Shown: positions 8,886 through 18,500 of the stretch, in pieces
Layout of the letters: the number at the start of each line of letters is the position of its first letter
Numbering within the stretch: position 1 is the first letter of the stretch
Assembly (NCBI RefSeq): GCF_010499255.1
Contig: NZ_JAAGRN010000004.1
Location: 124,001 to 188,000, forward strand
Direction: 5' to 3'
Length of the DNA stretch: 64,000 bases
Source: Sheuella amnicola
Lineage (GTDB): Bacteria > Pseudomonadota > Gammaproteobacteria > Burkholderiales > Burkholderiaceae_B
The notes under the pieces: generated by a model
What the model saw: only the letters and a program-made list of their open reading frames with translations
What the model was told of the DNA's origin: nothing
Databases searched by the model: none
Made by a program: the position numbers and the translations under genes

Positions 8886-9752
8886 ATGCAAGATCAGACA
8901 AACGACACTTCCATTGATGCGACCCCGGTTGACGAGTCAACCGAGCGGCGCTTTGGAGGATTGACTCGGTTGTATGGCCCTGCATCGAATATTGCGCTGC
9001 AGCAATCGCATGTTGCTGTTGTCGGAATTGGCGGCGTGGGGTCCTGGGTCGCCGAAGCGCTCGCCCGCAGCGGCGTGGGCACACTGACGCTGGTCGATCT
9101 GGATCATGTGGCCGAATCCAACATCAACAGGCAGGTGCATGCCTTGACCAGCACACTGGGTCAGGCCAAAGTCGTCGCGATGGCCGCGCGTATTGCCGGC
9201 ATCAACGCAGCGTGCCATGTAAAGTGTGTCGACGACTTTCTGACTCCCGAAAATGTCGCTACCGTTTTACCGGATGACGCGGCCGTCGTGATTGATTGCA
9301 CAGATCAGGTGTCGGCCAAGATTGCGATGGTGTTGCATGCCAGGGCACGCAGGCTGCCGCTGCTTGTGTGTGGAGGAGCTGGAGGAAAGACCGATTTACT
9401 CTCCATGCGTGCGGGTGATTTGTCCGAGGCCACCCATGACGCCCTGTTGGCCAGGATGCGTAATTTGCTCAGAAAGTCGCATGGCTTTCCCAAGCCATCG
9501 AACGCCGCAGGCAAAGCCAAAAAACGCATTCCGAAAATGGGGGTCAGCGTCATCTGGGTGGATCAGCCGACGATATTGCCTGATGCCTGGTTGTTGCAAA
9601 AAACGACCGGGGATTCTGAAATGGCTTCGACTTTGCAAGGCCTCTCTTGCGCCGGGTATGGCTCAAGCGTTACTGTCACGGGTTCAATGGGCTTTGCGGC
9701 TGCAGCTCAAGCCATCAATATTATTCTGAACAATAAAAAAGTAACGCGATGA
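8886..9752 (+). CDS. tcdA: tRNA threonylcarbamoyladenosine dehydratase TcdA
   Basis: A 288-residue ThiF/E1-like ATP-dependent enzyme that cyclises t6A37 to ct6A in ANN-decoding tRNAs. Seen are the adenylation P-loop-like GIGGVGSWVAEALARSGVG, the LVDLDHVAESNINRQVHAL segment with the Asn/Arg/Gln triad of the family, and DCTDQVSAK. Sequence order and length match E. coli TcdA (CsdL, about 268 residues) with a short N-terminal extension. It is divergent from the MFS gene. The stop overlaps the start of the FMN hydroxyacid oxidase gene by four bases, an unusual partner for a tRNA-modifying enzyme. Confidence 0.88.
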   Translation: MQDQTNDTSIDATPVDESTERRFGGLTRLYGPASNIALQQSHVAVVGIGGVGSWVAEALARSGVGTLTLVDLDHVAESNINRQVHALTSTLGQAKVVAMAARIAGINAACHVKCVDDFLTPENVATVLPDDAAVVIDCTDQVSAKIAMVLHARARRLPLLVCGGAGGKTDLLSMRAGDLSEATHDALLARMRNLLRKSHGFPKPSNAAGKAKKRIPKMGVSVIWVDQPTILPDAWLLQKTTGDSEMASTLQGLSCAGYGSSVTVTGSMGFAAAAQAINIILNNKKVTR

Positions 9753-10924
9753 ATACGCCCCGACTCTCTCGCCACCTGTCCAAAATCCTGTCGTTGGCGG
9801 ACTTCGAACGCGAGGCGCAAAAGCGATTGCCTCGTCCGATTTACGGCTATGTCTCGGGCGCATGCGAGGACTGCAATACGTTGCGCGAGAATCGCAATGT
9901 GTTCGCGGAATATGAGTTCGTCCCGCGCGTGCTGGTGGACGTGTCCAAGCGTCAGCAGCAAATCGAATTGTTTGGCGATCGATACGCAAGCCCGTTCGGT
10001 ATCGCTCCAATGGGTATTACGGCATTGTCCGCCTATCGAGGCGATGTGGTGCTGGCCCAAGCCGGTCAGCGCGCCAATATACCTGTCATCATGAGCGGAT
10101 CTTCATTGATCAGGATGGAAGAGGTGGCCCAGGCAGCCCCAAATACATGGTTTCAGGCCTATTTGCCTGGGCGTGTCGAGGAGATCATGCCTTTGATCGA
10201 TCGCGTGATCGCGGCTAAATTCAAGACGCTTGTGATTACCGTCGATACCGCCGCTGCGGCAAATCGCGAAAACAACGTGCGCACCGGATTTTCCACTCCA
10301 TTGCGGCCAAGCGCCAGACTAGCCTGGGATGGCATCAGTCATCCACGCTGGTTGTTCGGCACTTTCTTGAAAACATTGATGTGCCACGGCATGCCTCATT
10401 TCGAAAATTCCTTTGCCACGCGTGGCGCGCCCATCATGTCCAAGAACGTACTGCGAGACTTTTCTTCGCGTGGACATCTGTCGTGGCAACACATCAGGGA
10501 AATTCGGGCCAAATGGAAGGGGCCGATGGTGATCAAGGGCATTCTGCATCCGGAAGATGCGAAGCTGGCGCGTCAATACGGAATGGACGGCCTGATCGTT
10601 TCGAATCATGGCGGCCGACAATTGGACGGCGCGATTACGCCTTTAAGGGCTTTGCCGCGCATTCTCGAGCACTTCAAGGAAGGTCCGGTGATGCTCGATA
10701 GTGGTGTGCGCCGTGGCAGTGATGTGCTCAAAGCGCTCGCGCTGGGCGCGCGATGCGTTTTTTTGGGGCGTCCATTCAATTATGCTGCCGCCGTTGGCGG
10801 CGCGGAAGGGGTGGACCACGCAATTTCATTGCTTGAACAGGAAGTTTCACGCAATATGGCGATGATGGGAGTCAACTCAGTGAGCGAGCTTTCGCCCGAG
10901 TGTCTGGTTCATGTCGCAAGATAG
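9749..10924 (+). CDS. FMN-dependent alpha-hydroxy-acid oxidase/dehydrogenase
   Basis: A 391-residue FMN TIM-barrel enzyme of the LldD/mandelate dehydrogenase/glycolate oxidase family. The active-site Tyr is at Y34 in PIYGYVSG, the FMN strand is GIAPMGITAL, and the catalytic His and Arg are in SNHGGRQLDG. The phosphate site follows near LDSGVRRGSDVLKALALGA. It oxidises an L-2-hydroxyacid to a 2-oxoacid. Lactate is possible, but the downstream RraA-like protein, D-2-hydroxyacid dehydrogenase and Bug receptor suggest a less common hydroxyacid. The start overlaps the tcdA stop (ATGA). A terminator hairpin follows at 10952. Confidence 0.85.
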   Translation: MNTPRLSRHLSKILSLADFEREAQKRLPRPIYGYVSGACEDCNTLRENRNVFAEYEFVPRVLVDVSKRQQQIELFGDRYASPFGIAPMGITALSAYRGDVVLAQAGQRANIPVIMSGSSLIRMEEVAQAAPNTWFQAYLPGRVEEIMPLIDRVIAAKFKTLVITVDTAAAANRENNVRTGFSTPLRPSARLAWDGISHPRWLFGTFLKTLMCHGMPHFENSFATRGAPIMSKNVLRDFSSRGHLSWQHIREIRAKWKGPMVIKGILHPEDAKLARQYGMDGLIVSNHGGRQLDGAITPLRALPRILEHFKEGPVMLDSGVRRGSDVLKALALGARCVFLGRPFNYAAAVGGAEGVDHAISLLEQEVSRNMAMMGVNSVSELSPECLVHVAR

Positions 10925-10951
10925 GGATGATCAATCAATTGGATTTTTAAT

Positions 10952-10975
10952 GCCTTGGCAATCAAGGCTTTTTTT
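10952..10975 (+). terminator. intrinsic terminator/attenuator between hydroxyacid oxidase and RraA-like gene
   Basis: A GCCTTG/CAAGGC stem with a 5-nt loop is followed directly by seven T residues, a classic Rho-independent signal. The GGAG ribosome site of the RraA-like gene begins only two bases after the T-run. So this either ends the tcdA-oxidase transcript or attenuates read-through. Confidence 0.75.
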
Positions 10976-10986
10976 CTGGAGCAGTC

Positions 10987-11658
10987 ATGGCTGAATTAGG
11001 TTTTCAAGTCAACGTGCACAAGCACACCGTCAGCAACGCCACGCTGAAAAAATTCGCGAAATTTGCCGTAGCAAATATCAGCGATGTGATGAACCGCACC
11101 AATGGCACGGTTGATTTGCGTCCGTTCCACAAAGGCGGAAAAATCCTGGGCCGTGCCCTGACGGTCAAAACAGCCCCGGGCGACAATCTGATGGTGCACA
11201 AAGCCATCAACATGGCCGCCCCCGGGGACGTGATCGTGGTGGACGCCGGCGGCGCGCAGCGTAACGCGATCATCGGCGAAATCATGTCCTCATTGGCCGA
11301 GAAAAAGAAGATTGCAGGTTTTGTGATTGATGGCCCGATTCGCGACGTCGATGCGCTGAGCAAAGGCAAGTTCCCCGTGTTCGCACGCGGTATTTCACAT
11401 CGTGGTCCATACAAGGAAGGTCCCGGCGAAATCAATGTCACGGTCAGCATTGATGGCATGATTGTTCATCCGGGCGACATTATTGTCGGCGATCAGGATG
11501 GCTTGCTCGCAATCCGTCCCGAAATCGCCGATGAGCTCGCCAAGCTTGTTGCTGCGGTCGAAAAGAAGGAAAAGGAAATTCTTGCCCAGATCGCCAAGGG
11601 CACGCTCGATCGTTCGTGGGTGGATAAGATCCTGCAGGCCAAAGGCGTTCTTAAATAA
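10987..11658 (+). CDS. RraA family protein (HMG aldolase-like)
   Basis: A 223-residue member of the RraA/4-hydroxy-4-methyl-2-oxoglutarate aldolase fold. Seen are GDVIVVDAGG, the AIIGEIMSS strand, and the metal/substrate motif GPIRDVDAL with the conserved Arg-Asp. Catabolic members are Mg-dependent class II aldolases or oxaloacetate decarboxylases; others bind RNase E. The neighbours, a hydroxyacid oxidase and a dehydrogenase, favour the catabolic role. GGAG seven bases before the ATG is the ribosome site. The 34-bp gap to the dehydrogenase gene indicates one operon. Confidence 0.8.
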   Translation: MAELGFQVNVHKHTVSNATLKKFAKFAVANISDVMNRTNGTVDLRPFHKGGKILGRALTVKTAPGDNLMVHKAINMAAPGDVIVVDAGGAQRNAIIGEIMSSLAEKKKIAGFVIDGPIRDVDALSKGKFPVFARGISHRGPYKEGPGEINVTVSIDGMIVHPGDIIVGDQDGLLAIRPEIADELAKLVAAVEKKEKEILAQIAKGTLDRSWVDKILQAKGVLK

Positions 11659-11692
11659 TTCGAAAATCAATTAAACACGGGGGATTCGGTAA

Positions 11693-12718
11693 ATGAAAAC
11701 GAATGTAGTGCGCTTTAACTTCTGGTTGAATCCGGCATTTGATGCGCAAATCGGCAAGGCGGCGGATATTAATTTGTCCGTTCTCAAACACGAGGACAGC
11801 GATGAAAAAAATATGGCCGTTTTCAGCAATGCTCACATCTATCATATTCTTGCCGCTCGAGATGAAGTGCCGTCGCAGTGGTGGGTGACGGAGGAGCTTC
11901 TTTCGAAATCACCGAATCTTCTGTGTGTTTCCAGCTCCGGAGCCGGATTTGATCCCGTGGACGTGCAGGCTTGCAATAAGCATGGCGTTCTGGTTGTCAA
12001 CCAGTCCGGATGCAATGCGGACTCTGTTGCCGAGCATGCAATTGGTCTGATGCTGTCCGTCAAGCATCGCATCGCCGAGTCGGATCGCGTGATGCGGGCG
12101 AATGCTTACACCACGCGCGAAGATTTGATGGGTAACGAAATCCGTGGATTGACGATGGGGATTATCGGTCTGGGCAATATCGGCCGTCGCACCGCTTTAC
12201 TCGCGAAGGCGTTCGGAATGGAGGTACTTGCTTACGATCCCAATCTGACGCAAGATGAAATCATCAGTCGCGGCGCGAAGCCTGTGTCGCACGATCAACT
12301 GTTGGCGCAGTCCGATGTGGTGTCGATACATTGCCCGCGCAATCCGCAGACATTGAATTATTTTGGCGCAGCCCAGTTTCGTGCGATGAAGCCGGGTGCG
12401 GTTTTCATTTCGACGGCTCGTGGCGGTATCCACGACGAGCAGGCGCTTTATGAAGCGCTGCGCGACAAGCATCTCTCGGGTGCCGGGCTGGATGTGTGGT
12501 CGGTCGAGCCGCCCGCCAAGGACAATCCTTTGCTCGGGTTGCCTAATGTCACCTGCACTTACCATACTGCAGGCGTGACGCATGAAGCGCGGCGCAATGC
12601 CGCGGTAATGGGGGCCGACCAGATCGAAGGGCTGGTCAGAGGAGAGCGTCCTCCACGTCTGGTAAACCCTGAGGCGTGGCCCGCCTATCTTGAGCGTAAA
12701 AAACGTATATTTGGCTGA
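11693..12718 (+). CDS. D-isomer-specific 2-hydroxyacid dehydrogenase
   Basis: A 341-residue NAD(P)-dependent dehydrogenase of the SerA/phosphoglycerate dehydrogenase family. The Rossmann motif is GLGNIGRRTALLAKAFG. The catalytic Arg is in STARGG, the Glu in SVEPP, and the His in CTYHTAGVT. It interconverts a D-2-hydroxyacid and a 2-oxoacid. Paired with an FMN L-hydroxyacid oxidase upstream, it could allow use or racemisation of both enantiomers. The exact substrate cannot be told. GGGGGATT precedes the start. Confidence 0.82.
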   Translation: MKTNVVRFNFWLNPAFDAQIGKAADINLSVLKHEDSDEKNMAVFSNAHIYHILAARDEVPSQWWVTEELLSKSPNLLCVSSSGAGFDPVDVQACNKHGVLVVNQSGCNADSVAEHAIGLMLSVKHRIAESDRVMRANAYTTREDLMGNEIRGLTMGIIGLGNIGRRTALLAKAFGMEVLAYDPNLTQDEIISRGAKPVSHDQLLAQSDVVSIHCPRNPQTLNYFGAAQFRAMKPGAVFISTARGGIHDEQALYEALRDKHLSGAGLDVWSVEPPAKDNPLLGLPNVTCTYHTAGVTHEARRNAAVMGADQIEGLVRGERPPRLVNPEAWPAYLERKKRIFG

Positions 12719-12750
12719 TACGTTTTCGTAGTGGCAACATGGCAGTACAA

Positions 12751-12772
12751 CGGCGGGGAAGATACCTCGCCG
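12751..12772 (+). other. stem-loop in leader of Bug-receptor gene
   Basis: CGGCGGGG and CCTCGCCG pair, with one G-U wobble, around a 6-nt loop, 28 bases before the Bug gene start. There is no U-tract. In a polycistronic RNA it could stabilise the 5' end of the abundant receptor message or pause transcription. Confidence 0.4.
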
Positions 12773-12800
12773 TGAAGAAAAATATACGAGGCAAACAGTC

Positions 12801-13781
12801 ATGCAAAAATTCATCCGTCAGTTCAAGGGCATCCTCCTTTCATTCGCAGTATTTTTTTCTGGCATCACGGGCATATGCGCCGCTGAATATCCTGAGCGTC
12901 CGATCACGATGATCATCGCCTACGCTCCGGGTGGCGGCACCGATCTCGTTGCCAGACTGATCGCCCCTTATATCGAAAAATATCTTGGTAACAACGCGCG
13001 CATCATCGTGTCGAACAAGGCCGGCGCGGGTGGCGCGATCGGTTTCACCGAACTGGCTAAGTCGGCTCCGGACGGCTATACCATCGGGTTTCTGAATACC
13101 CCAAATCTACTTTCGATTCCGATCGAGCGGCAGACGGCGTACACATGGCAGAGTTTCGATCTGATCGGCAATCTTGTGGATGATCCGGGTGCATTTACGG
13201 TGCAGACTTCGGATCCGATCAAAAACCTGAAGGATCTGGTCGAGTTTGCCAAAGCAAACCCAGGTAAGGTCACTGTCGGATCGACCGGTGTCGGATCCGA
13301 TGATCATCTTGCGATGCTGATTTTCGCCAAGGCCGCCGGTGTGAAACTCACGCATGTACCCTACAAGGGTTCGGGAGAGGTTAGGGGCGCGATCGCTTCG
13401 GGCCAGCTTGTGGTCGGTGCGATCAACGTTGGCGAAGCATTGCAGTACATCAAAGGCGGAAGCCAATTGCGCATGATCGGTCAAATGGCTTTGAAGCGCA
13501 CGACACTTGCACCGAACGTTCCCACTTTCGCAGAGCAGGGATTCAATATCGAAATGGCTTCGCTAAGAGGCATCGCAGCACCCAAAGGCTTGCCTAAGGA
13601 TGTGCGTGAACGTCTGGTCAAGGCGGTTGCGCAGGCTGCAGCCGATCCCGCATTTTTGAAGCAGGCGGCCGATATGTTCGCTCCGATGCGTTATCTGGAT
13701 CCCGTTGCCTATGAGAAAGAAATGGCCAGCGCGGAAAAGGATTTGCGCCAGTTATGGAAGGAAGTCCCCTGGAAGGAGTGA
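12801..13781 (+). CDS. Bug-family tripartite tricarboxylate-type substrate-binding protein
   Basis: A 326-residue periplasmic receptor with an N-terminal signal peptide (hydrophobic core about residues 10-27, cleavage near ICAAE). The Bug hallmarks are present: YPERPITMIIAYAPGGGTDLV at the mature N-terminus and a VPYKGSGE-type ligand loop. Bug proteins bind carboxylates and amides. No TctA/TctB membrane genes are nearby, so it is a solitary Bug, as is common in Burkholderiales. The last 30 bp overlap the 3' end of the convergent pabBC gene. Confidence 0.88.
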   Translation: MQKFIRQFKGILLSFAVFFSGITGICAAEYPERPITMIIAYAPGGGTDLVARLIAPYIEKYLGNNARIIVSNKAGAGGAIGFTELAKSAPDGYTIGFLNTPNLLSIPIERQTAYTWQSFDLIGNLVDDPGAFTVQTSDPIKNLKDLVEFAKANPGKVTVGSTGVGSDDHLAMLIFAKAAGVKLTHVPYKGSGEVRGAIASGQLVVGAINVGEALQYIKGGSQLRMIGQMALKRTTLAPNVPTFAEQGFNIEMASLRGIAAPKGLPKDVRERLVKAVAQAAADPAFLKQAADMFAPMRYLDPVAYEKEMASAEKDLRQLWKEVPWKE

Positions 13782-15575
13782 GGGGTCCCGAAAGCTCACG
13801 TCAAACCACCCGCGCAATCCATTTGATAATCTGATGCGTGCGCCGGGTGTGTGCAGATCCTCAAGGGTCAATACACCTTGCTTGACTTGTCCGGTTGCGA
13901 GCAAGTGTTGCCTGACTGCTCCACCCAAAAGGCCGCATTCAAGAGGCGGAGTGATCCATTCACCATTTTTTTCGATATAAACATTCGAGCGACTGCCCTC
14001 GCACAATTCTTCTCGTTCGTTTAAGAAGAGCAGATCGAAGAACTCGGGATGTTTGGTCAGCCATCCGGTGGTGTCGGCATACCAGGGGCGGTAAGTCGTT
14101 TTATGTCGCAGCAAGGCCTGATGGCTGTTCAGCCTTGTCGTGGCGATCGAGACCAGGGGCATCGCTGTCAAATCCGCCAAACGGGCTGACTCGATCGATA
14201 CGTGTCCGCTGCGGTCGAGCAACAGTCGAACGCGGTATCGTTGAGATTGGATGGCCGGTGTGTCGTTGCTTTTCGGTTGCGGCTCTTTCTCGATTGTCTT
14301 AAGGACATTCTCTCGAATATCGTTTTTCAGTTTAGAGCGTTCGGGACATGCGTAATTCAGTTGCCGTGACGACTTTTCAAGTCGATCCAGGTGCTCTTCG
14401 AGTCTTTCAATTTTGCCGTTTTCATCGGCAAGCATCGTTTCGATCAGCTCGGGCGGGTTGTTCGAAAGCACGCGTGACTTCCAGTGGCATTCTTCCCACT
14501 CCTGGGATGGGTCCGAGTCAAACACAATACCGCCACCCACGTTGTAGGTGGCGCCGTGATCCCTGATGACAAGCGTTCTGATCGCAACGTTCAGCGCGAA
14601 GTCGCCGTTTGGCGCCATCCAACCGATGCTGCCGCAATAAAGGCCGCGCTGTTCGGGTTCGGTTTGCCGGATGCGCTGCATGGCTGCGATTTTGGGCGCA
14701 CCCGTGACTGAGCCACACGGAAACAGAGCTCTCAGTATTGCCTCGAAGGTTGTGTCCGGCTTTAAATTTGCGGTGACTGTCGAAGTCATCGTCCAAACGC
14801 TCGGGTATTGCTCGAGCGAGAATAACGGCCTGGCGACCACAGTGCCGGGCAGGGCGACCCTGCCGAGATCGTTGCGCAACAAATCGACGATCATCAGGTT
14901 TTCAGCCCGGTTTTTAGCGCTGCGCAACAGGTTCTCGCCAAGCAGTCTATCTTGACCGGGATCTGTTGAGCGCGGGGCTGTGCCCTTCATCGGTTTGGTT
15001 GTCAGTGTATCGCCTTGTCGCAGCAAAAATAATTCCGGAGAAAAAGACAGAACAGTTCTGTCGTTGTCTTCAATATATGCCGCGTAAGAGACAGGGTGCT
15101 TGTTCGCTATTTTTTTATACAACGATTGCGAATCACCCTCGATCTCGACTTGCATCGGAAACGTCGCGTTGACCTGATACACATCGCCTTGACGAATCCA
15201 TTCGCGAATCCGTTTGATTCTTCCGATGTAGTCATCACGCTCGATAAGCGGCGCCATTGCGGCAACCCGGGCGTGATTTTCCGGCGAGTCGGACCAGGGT
15301 TGCTCAATCGTCATTTGACCGTAGGCAAGCGCGGTCAGTAAGGGCCGCATAGTATTCGAACCGGTTCGATCTTCGCTATCCAGTGTCGGTTCGAACCATT
15401 CCCCCAATTCATAGTCGAGTAAAAGGGCGACCCATTCCCCACGCTTGCGCGCGGCTTCGATTCGCGCGAACGCCTCGGCCAATTCTTCTTTGCGGCATGC
15501 GGTGATGCGCTCTCGCAAATCGGTCAGTACACGCGCCTGACCGGCTAGGCGATCTTCAAAGCGGCAGATATTCAT
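13752..15575 (-). CDS. pabBC: aminodeoxychorismate synthase component I fused to aminodeoxychorismate lyase
   Basis: About 607 residues. The N-terminal two thirds are a chorismate-binding PabB domain (FSPELFL, KPMKGTAPR, the MIVDLLRNDLGRV and GSVTGAPK motifs). The C-terminal third is a fold-type IV PLP domain like PabC, with the likely PLP Lys in the HKTTYRPWY stretch and the NEREELCEGSRSNV segment. Together they convert chorismate to p-aminobenzoate for folate, with glutamine amidotransferase PabA supplied elsewhere. The ORF opens at 15653, but the ATG at 15575 follows GGAAC and avoids overlapping uvrA. The stop lies inside the convergent Bug gene. Confidence 0.85.
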   Translation of the reverse strand: MNICRFEDRLAGQARVLTDLRERITACRKEELAEAFARIEAARKRGEWVALLLDYELGEWFEPTLDSEDRTGSNTMRPLLTALAYGQMTIEQPWSDSPENHARVAAMAPLIERDDYIGRIKRIREWIRQGDVYQVNATFPMQVEIEGDSQSLYKKIANKHPVSYAAYIEDNDRTVLSFSPELFLLRQGDTLTTKPMKGTAPRSTDPGQDRLLGENLLRSAKNRAENLMIVDLLRNDLGRVALPGTVVARPLFSLEQYPSVWTMTSTVTANLKPDTTFEAILRALFPCGSVTGAPKIAAMQRIRQTEPEQRGLYCGSIGWMAPNGDFALNVAIRTLVIRDHGATYNVGGGIVFDSDPSQEWEECHWKSRVLSNNPPELIETMLADENGKIERLEEHLDRLEKSSRQLNYACPERSKLKNDIRENVLKTIEKEPQPKSNDTPAIQSQRYRVRLLLDRSGHVSIESARLADLTAMPLVSIATTRLNSHQALLRHKTTYRPWYADTTGWLTKHPEFFDLLFLNEREELCEGSRSNVYIEKNGEWITPPLECGLLGGAVRQHLLATGQVKQGVLTLEDLHTPGARIRLSNGLRGWFDVSFRDPSLLPGDFLP

Positions 15576-15594
15576 GTTTGTTCCAACACGGACA

Positions 15595-18500
15595 TCAATT
15601 GCGCTGCATGAATTCGTGCAGGACTTCACCGGTGTGAGAATGTTTGCGCGCATCCATCACTTGTTCCGGCGTGCCTTGCACGACGAGTTGCCCACCGCCT
15701 GAACCACCTTCGGGACCCATGTCCAGAAGCCAGTCGGCCTCCGCAATGATGTCCAGATTGTGTTCGATCACGACAACAGTATTGCCAGCTTCGACAAGGC
15801 GATGCAGGACACGAATGAGTTTTTCGACATCCGCCATTGATAATCCAACGGTTGGCTCATCCAACACATAAAGCGTATGAGGCAATCGCGATGCGCGCCC
15901 GGTCTTGATGACCCCTTCGGTCATTCTTGCCTTTGCAAGCTCGGTGACGAGTTTGATGCGTTGCGCTTCTCCACCGGACAATGTCGGTGATGGTTGTCCC
16001 AAGGTCAGGTATCCGAGTCCCACATCCTGCATCAGTTGCAATGGATGGCGAACACGGGGATGAGCCGAGAAGTATTCGATCGCATCATCGACTTCCATGG
16101 ACAGCACTTCACCGGCATGCTTGTCACGCATGCGCACGCTGAGCGTATCGGTGTTAAAGCGGGCGCCATCGCAAGCGTCGCAGGGTACTTTGACATCAGG
16201 CAGGAAGCTCATCTCGAGCGTGCGCATACCCTGGCCCTCGCAAATCGGACAACGACCATCTCCGGTGTTAAACGAAAAGCGCGCGCCGGTCCATCCGCGA
16301 ATACGCGCCTCATTTGTGTCGGCAAACTGCTTTCGCACATCGTCCCAGAAGCCGATGTAGGTGGCGGGACAGGAGCGTGGCGTTTTTCCGATTGGAGTTT
16401 GATCGACCTCGAGTACGCGATCCAGTTTTTGCCAGCCTTCGATCGACTCGCACCCAATCCAGTCGGGATCCGCACGCATCGATACCGCCGCGCTCAAATT
16501 GTCCAGAAGCACGTCTCGGGCCAAAGTGGATTTGCCTGAGCCTGAAACGCCTGTGACCACGCTTAACCGACCAACCGGGAAGTGCGCATCGACGTGCCGA
16601 AGGTTGTGCAGGCGGGCTCCTTTGACAGTGATCATTGGGGTATCCGCATCGATTTTTCTGCGTGGCTGTATCGGATGATTCAGAGGATGGCGCAGATAAT
16701 GGCCGGTGGCGGACTCGGGTGCATTCATCAGATCCTGTAGCGTGCCCTGCGCGACAACACGCCCACCGCGCACGCCCGCACCAGGACCAATATCGATGAC
16801 ATGCTCGGCGCGTCGTATCGTATCGTCATCATGTTCGACGACAACCAGTGTGTTGCCGTTTTGCTCAAGCTTCGATAAGGCACCGAGCAGAATTCTGTTA
16901 TCGCGGGGATGCAAACCGATTGTCGGTTCGTCCAAAACGTAGCAGACACCTTGCATGTTAGAACCCAGTTGGGCCGCAAGCCGGATACGCTGCGCTTCAC
17001 CTCCGGACAGTGTCGGAGCGGCGCGATCAAGCGCAAGGTATCCCAGGCCGACCTCCTGCATGAACTGAAGACGGCCGCGGATTTCAGACATGATGTCGCG
17101 CGATATCTCGGCATCTCGCCCCTTCAAAACCAGGGAGGTGAAAAAGGTATGCGCGTCCGACACCGCCAGTCCGGCAAGTTCGGCGATGGACTTGTCGCGC
17201 CAGAGCACGGCGCGAGACACCGGATTCAACCGGGCCCCATGGCAACTTGTGCATGTATGGGTTTCGCCTTCGTACCAGGCGTTCCAGGCCGTTTCTTCGC
17301 CGGTTTGTTCGGCATCAAAACCCTGCAACTGCAATCCGGTTCCGAAACAGCTCGTGCACCATCCGTGCTTGGAGTTGTATGAGAACATTCTCGGATCCGG
17401 CTCGGGAAAACTCGTACCGCAACTCGGGCAGGCACGCTTGACCGAAAACTGTTCCTGCGACAGATCGGCTTGCATATCACTGTGCAGTCGGTCCAGTGGC
17501 CATACGATGCTCATGACACCTTGGCCATGCTCCAGCGCGCCGCGCACAGCCTCGCGCAATTGCGTCTCCTGGTCGCTGCTGACAACCAGGTCTGCGACGG
17601 GAAGTTCGATCGTATGCTCTTTGAATCTGTCCAAGCGAGGCCATTTTGCGGTCGGAATAAATTCGCGATCAACTCTTAGATGCGTAAAGCCTTTTCCGGA
17701 TGCCCATTTAGCCAGATCCGTGTAGAAACCTTTTCTGGCGGTGACCAGAGGCGCCAACAATCCGATATGCTGTCCTTTGTGATCTCGCAAAATTCTCGCC
17801 ACGATCTGATCGGCACTTTGGGGTTCGACGCTGACATTGCATGTCGGGCACATTTGCGTGCCAAGTTTCATGTATAGCAAGCGTAGGAAGTGGTGAATCT
17901 CGGTCATCGTAGCTACGGTCGATTTGCGCCCGCCGCGACTCGTTCTTTGCTCGATGGCAACTGTCGGAGGAATGCCGAAGATCGCATCGACATCCGGCTT
18001 GCCCGCTGGCTGCACGATTGCGCGCGCGTAGGCGTTCAATGACTCGAGATAGCGACGCTGCCCTTCGTTAAAGAGGATGTCGAACGCAAGCGTGGATTTT
18101 CCCGATCCCGAAACACCCGTGATAACAGTGAATTTGTCGTGAGGAATGCTGACGCTGACGTTCTTGAGATTGTGTTCGCGTGCGTGAAGGATATCAATGT
18201 TGTGCGAAACGCGGCGCTTTTCCTTGATCAATGATTGCAGCGATCTTCCGGTTGCGGATTCCTCTGCGTGCATCTTTGCCGGCTGATTAGATCCCGTTGT
18301 CAAGACTGCGCTAATCGATTCCGGGGTCATGGCCTGTGCGTATTCAAGCAGTGCCGCGCCGGTATGGGAGCGCGGATTTTTCATGATGTCTTCCGGTGCG
18401 CCCACCGCGATGAGTTCGCCGCCGGCGTCTCCGCCCTCAGGCCCCAGATCAATCACCCAGTCGGCCGCGCGGATCACGTCCAGATTGTGTTCGATGATTA

